A stretch of 64,000 nucleotides of DNA from Siphonodentalium dalli (taxonomy: Eukaryota > Mollusca > Scaphopoda > Gadilida > Siphonodentaliidae): contig CP136061.1 in the NCBI GenBank assembly GCA_032622095.1, positions 132,316,087 through 132,380,086 on the forward strand. The letters run 5' to 3'. A program made the translations under genes and the position numbers. Every line of letters begins with the position of its first letter. Positions within the stretch are counted from its first letter, which is position 1. Of the stretch, positions 57,800-64,000 are shown piece after piece. The notes under the pieces are model-generated. The model made no database searches. It was given only the letters and a program-made list of their open reading frames with translations, and was not told the origin of the DNA.

Positions 57800-58635
57800 C
57801 AATTGCAAATACATCTTATCATTGCATCAAGTATTGTTTCGAGCCTGATTATCCTCTCTTCTGTCATCACCATAGAACCCACTTCCATACCCAAAGAAAT
57901 TCCCAACCATGACAATTTATGGGTAGGCTCCCATTTACATTTATCTTCGGCTATCAAGAAACCGAACTTTTCTAAATTATTTTTTGAAATAGCACTAAGC
58001 TGTTTGACATCTGACCTATAGTGTCCAGGTATTTTATCATTTCGATTCCTCTTTGACGCCAATATTGTACAATCTCTCATTAGTTTTGAAAATACAAAAC
58101 CGCCGAGCATAAACCGAACGTAAAACTTCAAAAATAAAGTATTTGACGCCATTTTGTTTGAATCACAATTTTCTTAATTCCAACTGAATCCAAAATATTG
58201 TTATCTGTGCATCTGAACAGATATATGATGATATGCAATTCTCATATTGAAAGAAATAAGATAATCTCCTACTCTGAAAATTTCTTGTGCTACATTAGCA
58301 TCTTCATATCGAAAATATTGTTTAAAAAATAAATGGATTAACATGTCGACAATCTAATACCAATCGTGACTTGCCAATTCGATTTTTGGAGACTGTTAAT
58401 GGATTAACAACAGTGGGTACTTTGTTCACTTCAGAAATACGACATTTAGCTAACTATTTTTAGATTTCGGATTCCACAAAATGTGAGTTTTCAATTTTGG
58501 AATTATTAATACGCAAAACGTCACTCTCTGGCCTCCTAATAAAGGCGATTGCATAACCGTGCTCTAATAAATTTATAATTTCCGAACTAGAAGGAATATT
58601 TTTCCATTGGTCTATAGTGCGTTTTTCAATCGTTC
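57800..58635 (-). pseudogene. Reverse transcriptase remnant of DIRS/Ngaro-like retroelement
   Basis: Reading down the minus strand in several frames: IDQWKNIPSSSEIINLLEHG (about 58,610), NPLTVSKNRIGKSRLVLDCR (about 58,380), ISFNMRIAYHHISVQ (about 58,230, where the usual catalytic Asp of SFDxxxAYHHI is Asn), then FSKLMRD and LEKFGFLIAEDKCKWEP with LSWLGISLGM (about 57,900). The YxDD segment expected between the last two blocks is missing. Order and motifs identify a DIRS-type reverse transcriptase; it is clearly dead. Confidence 0.8.
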
Positions 58636-58639
58636 TAAA

Positions 58640-59169
58640 GGCGTCGCTGTTGCAACATTTTGTTGTTTAACAGACATGTCTGGTGTACGTGCACTGTCAA
58701 CCTGCTCTTTAGATTTCAAAGCATCTAATTCATATACAATGTATAATATGAGAACAAATACTTATCTCATTTCTCTGTTCCGAAGCTGCAGTTTGTTTAA
58801 TACAGAATGTCCGCCATCATTTCGTTCAACTCGAACTCAGCTTCATACAGCTACTCAAATGCATTCAACCCTGATACTGTCCCTTGTGCCTTTTACTTTG
58901 AACTGGTGAGTATCTGAACGTTGAACGCTTGATAACTCATTTGGTTCGCCTGAAAATAATTCTGTAAATCCATCATCTGGGAAGAAATCAGGTTCTTCAT
59001 ACTGTCCAATAAATCATTAAGGGCTTTGAGGAACCAATTTTCCCAATTTTCAGGATGTTCCAAACTCGGCTTACCAAGTTTTTCAGTTTTTCAGCTCACA
59101 TGTCAGATCTATAGATCAAATAAAGTATATACGTGGATGCTACTTACCAAAAAATCATAAAAGTGAACT
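58640..59169. other. Flank of the retroelement, unassigned
   Basis: Could contain 5' parts of the retroelement on the minus strand. I see no gag-like motif. The 100-codon plus frame (58,607-58,909) overlaps the reverse-transcriptase remnant and is not supported. Confidence 0.35.
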
Positions 59170-60680
59170 TTAATCAAATTTTCTTTGAATATTCTTTACA
59201 GGCAATGAACCAACAAAATCAGTCATCAAGTCTGGAAAATAAAGAAAGTATAACATGTAGACAATTATGAAGAGCGATGTACTACTGAAAGGTTAATTGT
59301 TGAAGCTATGATATACTAAGAAAAAAATATTTTAGAAAATTAAAATAAATAATAAATGACAGGAATGCTGGAACTATTTCCCACTGAATTGTATGGAGAC
59401 ACATATCGATAACAATAGAAATTTAAAATGAATGAGTTTTCCTATTATAACAGCATTCCTGTGTTCCTCGTGACAAATTCAGCTACATATATTGTAGACG
59501 AATAGAATCAGCATGCTGCCAGGGATGTGACGAAAGGGAATGGCACCCCAATGATTACCATCAAGTGACATATAGGAGTTATATCTGTATGTTTTGTCAA
59601 GGAGATAGATACATGTCTTTGTGAACACTAATTAACTAAAAACAACATTACTCAACCGGAGTAGATAACTCCCACCAAGTGCATGTAGTAACTGGACAGT
59701 CACAGAATACAAGTGAGCTGATTATATCCACAAAACGACAAGGCAAGCAGCAAATTAAAGTTAATTCAGATTGACTGCTTCTTCAGTCAAAGTATGATGT
59801 CACCACGCCTGAATATTGTTGTTTTAACTTTTTGAAATCATATTGAAATGTAATAAATTCACATGTATATGGTATATCAGATTTCAAGACCATTGTCTGA
59901 ACAGAAGTCTGAAGTGATATTCGAATTGTCGATAGAGAAATGAAGCTTTGAAAATATGACCATGATACCGGGTATTATAGGGATAAACCTGAGTATATAC
60001 ATACACTGCACCCTCAAGAAATTTGAGTGATCCAGCTTCAGTATCTTCCATCAATTCAGAGTAGGTCATTTCATATTTCATCTCAGTGTTACCGTCATAC
60101 ATGATCTGTTGGGATACAAATTTTATTAACATGAGGCCACAGATGGTTTGTAATAATTATACTATTAATTAACAATGTAAAATGTTCAAAATTATGAAAA
60201 AAGTAATAAGTTCTAAGTTCATATTACAGAGGAAAGCAACAGGGAATACTAGAGCCCAATTATGAAGAACATGTATCCGAAAAGACAACTAGATATGTCG
60301 TGATTTGAGGCTATAAGATATCAAATTGCATAACTATACAAAAAACATGCAGATATCATTATTACTTGATAATATGATGTGTACAATTACACCATAATTA
60401 TGTACATGTAGCTGTAAAATGAATAGAAAGTTATAAACTGAAACATAGCACATACCGTACATGAATTTCAGTGTTGCACAGTAGCACACCCAAAGATTAT
60501 GCAAAAGAATGATCCTTATCATTATGTCTCACCTCATAAACTGCATCCTCATCACAATCAATTCCTTCCAGGACATCTACAATAATACCATTGTACCATT
60601 GGTTACGGCCATATTCATCTTCCCATTGATGTACGATGTTCTTATTGAGGAAGAGTTCTTGATGTATTTCGGAGAACATT
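59170..60680 (-). CDS. Three 3' exons encoding a Tudor-like domain, end of the YqaJ gene
   Basis: Minus-strand exons: about 60,680-60,533 (ends GAG before donor GTGAGA), 60,105-60,012 (acceptor CCAACAG, ends GAGG before GTGCAG) and 59,231-59,170 (acceptor TTTTCCAG, ends TAA). Both joins keep frame. The product reads HQWEDEYGRNQWYNGIIVDV, then EDAVYE joined to IMYDGNTEMKYEMTYSELME, then SLKFLE joined to DLMTDF. The W-x-x-G-x-V, YE-x-x-YDG and G-S-L-K-F pattern resembles Tudor/Agenet-like beta-barrel domains found at the ends of multi-copy animal proteins. The start of the first exon is uncertain because an upstream in-frame stop lies close to its Met. Link to the YqaJ exons is inferred from strand, spacing and that architecture. 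Confidence 0.5.
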
Positions 60681-60682
60681 GA

Positions 60683-61588
60683 TGAGTCTCACGTCAGATG
60701 GTGTTTCATCAGCTGTGGAAGTGTGGCCAGATGTTGATGTTTTTTTGAGCTGCCTTCCTCTGCCCCTTCCTATTGGATGCCCCACTTGGTTCTTCTGGTG
60801 CACTGCAGTCGTATGATACTAGAAAAATAATGCAAAGAAAATGGTTAGGTCATATATTTTTCTGTGCAGAACCCCCCCCCCCACCCCTTCTGATATGACC
60901 ACACCCATGTGTTTGTCTTGACTATAGCGACCAAGCCGCAGAACCATGTGAGCTGAAAAATGTTACACAGGGGTAAATTGACCTGATGAGTGTCTTGGGA
61001 TAGGTGTCGTTGACCTCATATGACTGAAAGGCCACTAACAGATAATGTTAATTAAATAATTAATATACCCAAAATGTTTGGAACCTGGCAATTGGGATGC
61101 AGTGAAACCGGAATATATTGACCTGGTGAAGGCACATCAGAGGCACTAATAATTAGAAATTAAGATAATATCTTCTTATCAGCTGAAAAGAGAGAGAGAG
61201 GAAACTTTATCCGGAGAGAGTCATTATGACGATAGGTGCTGTTTACCTCAGGTGACTGATAAATGGCTTGAAATGGCACTAATTATTTACTCATTCCATC
61301 ACTTAAAATCGGACAATAATCAGAATCATGATTCTAACTAGTTTGATTCTGGTAAAAACAGCTGATTTATTGTAGAAATGCCATATCAGTGTTTGGATTG
61401 TAAGGCCTGCATTCTTTGCCCGAGCAAGCTACCCTAGTAGATTCATAATTTGAATTTCATTACAGATGTATTATACCTCCACACTAACAAAATATTGTAG
61501 AGTCAACTGAGAATTCTAAGAGCCTTTCTAATGAGTAAGAAATGATTATGTAGTTAAACATTCATGATGAGAACTTCAAGTAATTATT
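60683..61588. other. Putative intron(s) of the YqaJ gene with dispersed repeats
   Basis: Blocks near 60,970-61,050 and 61,220-61,290 (GTTGACCTCA(T)ATGACTG, AAATGGCACTAATTATT) are related to each other and to 21,165-21,215. A further exon may begin after the acceptor TTTTTCTAG at about 60,821, but its frame is ambiguous. A C-run lies near 60,873-60,886. Confidence 0.4.
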
Positions 61589-61590
61589 AC

Positions 61591-64000
61591 CCAATTCCCT
61601 GGTTCACGGATGCCTGTTTTTTTGCCATTCCTGGGAACTGCTAGCTCTGGCAAAAGGGCTTTGTTATAGAATGCTGAGAGCTTAGGTACCATCACGCTGT
61701 TCCATAGTTGTTGATCTCTCTCAATTCTCTCAATATGAAGCTGGTGAGGGTCAACTCTTCTGACAATGAGATCTGCCCAGTCTAACTTCAGGATGTCCAG
61801 TTGACCCTGTATCTGGTGATAAAAATCATGTCCCTTCTTCAGCATTAACTTCCCTTCCTTCAACTCCAAACAGAAGGTTTTTGTTTTAGCTGCAGCTTCT
61901 TGCAATGAGTCTGGCTTGTTCATTAAAACATGCTTAATTCCCTGCCTTATTAGATGTAACTAGACCATCAACACTTGCCCCCAAGAAGGGGTAATCTCGA
62001 TCAATATACAGGCCCATTGTTGAAACTGCAATTATCAGAACTTAAATTTTCAGTCGATGATGTCATATCTGCGATGAGATCACTTAAAACCAACAAAAAT
62101 GCTCCATGGCACGGCTAACGCTATAGCCCACCCTCTTTTCTTAATTTTTTAAAAATCTCTACAAACGGGAAAGTTCCCATCACAGTGGAAGAAAGCCAAT
62201 GTGATTCCTATCTTTAAAAATGGAGATTCCGCAGATAGCGCTAATTACCGACCAATTTCCCTTCTACCATGCCTGGGTAAAATTCTTGAAAAGTTAGTTC
62301 TAAATAGAATCTCGTCCTTTTTCGATGAGAATAAACTCCTATTTCAAAATCAGTCGGGTTTCGTTCCGAAACACAGCACTACATTCCAATTGATTGATCT
62401 TTATCACCAGCTGTGTCAGACACTCGACAAAGGCTTATACACTTGTTCAGTATTTTGTGATATCTCTAAAGCCTTCGAGAGAGTCTGGCACAGAGGGTTG
62501 ATTGCCAAAACTACCGCGTATGGGATAACAGGGTCGCTTTCTAAATGGCTGGAGGACTATCTCACTAACAGGAAGCAAAGGGTCCGAATCAATAACACTT
62601 ATTCTGATTTTGAAACCATCATATGGGATTCAGCACCCGATTACTTATTGGAAAAACTCGACCGAATACATAAAGACGCCGCTAGAATCGTAACCGGCCT
62701 AAATCGTTCAGTATCACTTAACAAGTTATGGCTTGAGGTAGGTTGGCGGACACTACACAGACGTAGGCAACATCGCCATTTGCAAGCAATTTACAGAATT
62801 ATCAATGAAGACGCCCCTTTGTATCTGACATAACTCCTACCGGCACGCTCCAGAGAAATATCGGATTATAATCTTAGATTTCCAAATAAATTGTATTCCT
62901 ATTTCGCTAATACTGAGCATTTTAAACAGTCATTTATCCCATCTGTTGTTCTGGAATGGAACAAATTACCTGTGTATATAATCAATGCAACCTCCATTTC
63001 CGATTTCAAAGCCAATTTAGGGACTATAGACCCAATAATAAAACCACCCTCTTATTTTTATACAGGAAAAAGGAAAATTAATACAATACTCTGTAAAATT
63101 TGGAATCAGTGTAGTGATCTCCGTTCGGGTGTTTGATAATCACATATCAGATTCGCCTATATGCCGCTGTAACTTAGACATTGAAGACGCCAATCACTAT
63201 TTTCATGTTTTCCCTTTATTTGTAGATCAGAGAATTGGCTTTTACCGAAATTTAAGTATTAATGGCTTTCAATCATTAGAAGCAAATCATTTCTTATATG
63301 GGGTAAAAGGTATATCAAATCAAAAGAACACTACTCTTTTCCGCATTACTCAATCTTTTATAGCTAAACAGAGCGTTTTGAACAAACCCATGTATGGTAA
63401 ATTTCGCTATTCATCTTTCAACTCAATGAGCCTTCTAGCGTTTTCTTCATAACCGAGATTGGAATACAGATGGAAACCCGATATCCGCAGCACACACACT
63501 CTGCGCTCTTCTTTATAAACAGTTTGCTATATCTGCTATGTATTTTTATGTATGTTCCATGATTGTATTAGGAGAGGGGCAAGTTTGTAAGTTTTGTAAC
63601 TTGTGCCCCGATCCCTATGTATATTTTTTCTAAATACATTAAAATGTGTTTAAAGTAAAGTAAAACTGCAATTTCCTCACCATTTTCGCTCTTCTTTTGT
63701 ATGTACTCTTTGACGGCGAAACGTTCCAGTCTAAGACCTCTTCTGGTGAGGCGTGTCCCAGTGAAGGTTGAATACAGGAGCCTTTCTACTAATTTTACCA
63801 CTTTTGTTGTTGGTCTTCTTTTCAACACTGCAGCAAAGTTTGAAGCTGTTATCCTTTTTTTTCTTTCATCTATCCAGTACCCACTGAGAGACTGATCCTT
63901 GGTATTATTTTCGATATGCTTCAAGATTGTTTCTGATACATTCACTTCCTTTTCATAAAAATATTTGACCTTCTCTTCAAGCTGTTCAGGAACTATGTCA
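61591..64000 (-). pseudogene. YqaJ-type nuclease gene, split by a LINE and frameshifted
   Basis: YqaJ-family (PD-(D/E)XK-fold, lambda-exonuclease-like) nuclease. The part from the window edge to 63,663 encodes WIDERKKRITASNFAAVLKR and GLRLERFAVKEYIQKKSENG, with the conserved Arg-x-x-x-Ser and Glu positions. The rest (62,033-61,591) encodes YIDRDYPFLGASVDGLV with the catalytic Asp, then, after a frameshift around 61,936-61,945, IKHVLMNKPDSLQEA, HDFYHQIQGQLDI and FYNKALLPELAVPR. A LINE occupies 62,034-63,662; ignoring it and one copy of the 11-bp duplication, the two parts join in frame. The frameshift falls where E-x-K is expected, so the nuclease is probably dead. The exon ends GGGAATTGG before donor GTAATA at 61,590. 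The gene runs off the right edge of the window. Confidence 0.82.
62034..63662 (+). mobile_element. 5'-truncated, internally deleted LINE (jockey/CR1-like)
   Basis: Starts in the early reverse-transcriptase region (NANVIPIF-type block, NYRPISLLPCLGKILEKLV, NQSGFVPKHSTTFQLID, CDISKAFERVWHRGL). It then jumps from NTYSDFETI straight to the C-terminal thumb region (LDRIHKDAARIVTGLNRS), so the palm with YADD is deleted while the 210-codon frame stays open. Further downstream are SVVLEWNKLPVYI and a degenerate terminal zinc-knuckle-like segment (CRCNLDIEDANHYF), with stops between. The 3' end is AAAGTAAAGTAAAA. AAACTGCAATT is duplicated at 62,023-62,033 and 63,663-63,673, the target-site duplication. 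No endonuclease domain; not mobile by itself. Confidence 0.9.

Noticed and set aside
57799-58152. A 117-codon host gene
   Set aside because: Its second half matches the end of a DIRS-type reverse transcriptase and further motifs lie in other frames upstream, so it is a retroelement fragment.

Overview
The window is non-coding-rich DNA from a metazoan, most likely an invertebrate. The evidence is spliced genes with GT-AG introns, a Shaker-type Kv1 channel in one exon, and many animal-type mobile elements: LINEs, a tyrosine-recombinase (DIRS/Ngaro-like) retroelement, Helitrons, hAT-like and Mutator-like elements, and many palindromic MITEs. I see no operons, ribosome-binding sites or CRISPR. 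The phylum cannot be fixed from the sequence.

Layout: 1-11.4 kb is intergenic, with LINE debris, hairpin MITEs and microsatellites. 11.9-13.4 kb (minus) is the one clear intact gene, a 497-residue Kv1/Shaker-like potassium channel. 13.4-28.5 kb is again repeats: a CR1-like LINE 3' end, foldback elements, two inverted clusters of a 22-bp palindromic repeat, a 1.3-kb inverted-repeat element and a 621-bp hAT-like MITE with an 8-bp target duplication. 28.55-29.75 kb (plus) can be read as a two-exon gene for an unrecognised 281-residue basic protein.

29.9-52.9 kb is a large direct segmental duplication. Copy A is about 29,908-41,799 and copy B about 43,798-52,910, separated by 2 kb of unique sequence. 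Both carry the same series of palindromic MITEs, a 45-bp minisatellite with an 86-bp MITE inside it, and the last exon of an unrecognised membrane-protein gene. In copy A that exon joins in phase to an upstream exon in the unique spacer. In copy B the exon is orphaned and frameshifted. Copy A alone carries three head-to-tail Helitron-type elements (34,305-37,379), the third containing a 1,355-bp Mutator-like element. Copy B preserves the empty site, so the insertions can be ordered relative to the duplication.

52.9-58.6 kb (minus) is a decayed tyrosine-recombinase retroelement: reverse transcriptase, RNase H (partly duplicated and interrupted by tandem repeats) and recombinase remnants. 59.2-64 kb (minus) is a YqaJ-type nuclease gene with small downstream exons encoding a Tudor-like domain. 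Its nuclease exon is split by a 5'-truncated, internally deleted LINE flanked by an 11-bp target duplication, and it has a separate frameshift where the catalytic E-x-K motif should be.

The genes do not form a pathway. The interest lies in the layered history of mobile elements, the internal empty-site control provided by the duplication, and the unusual voltage sensor of the channel.
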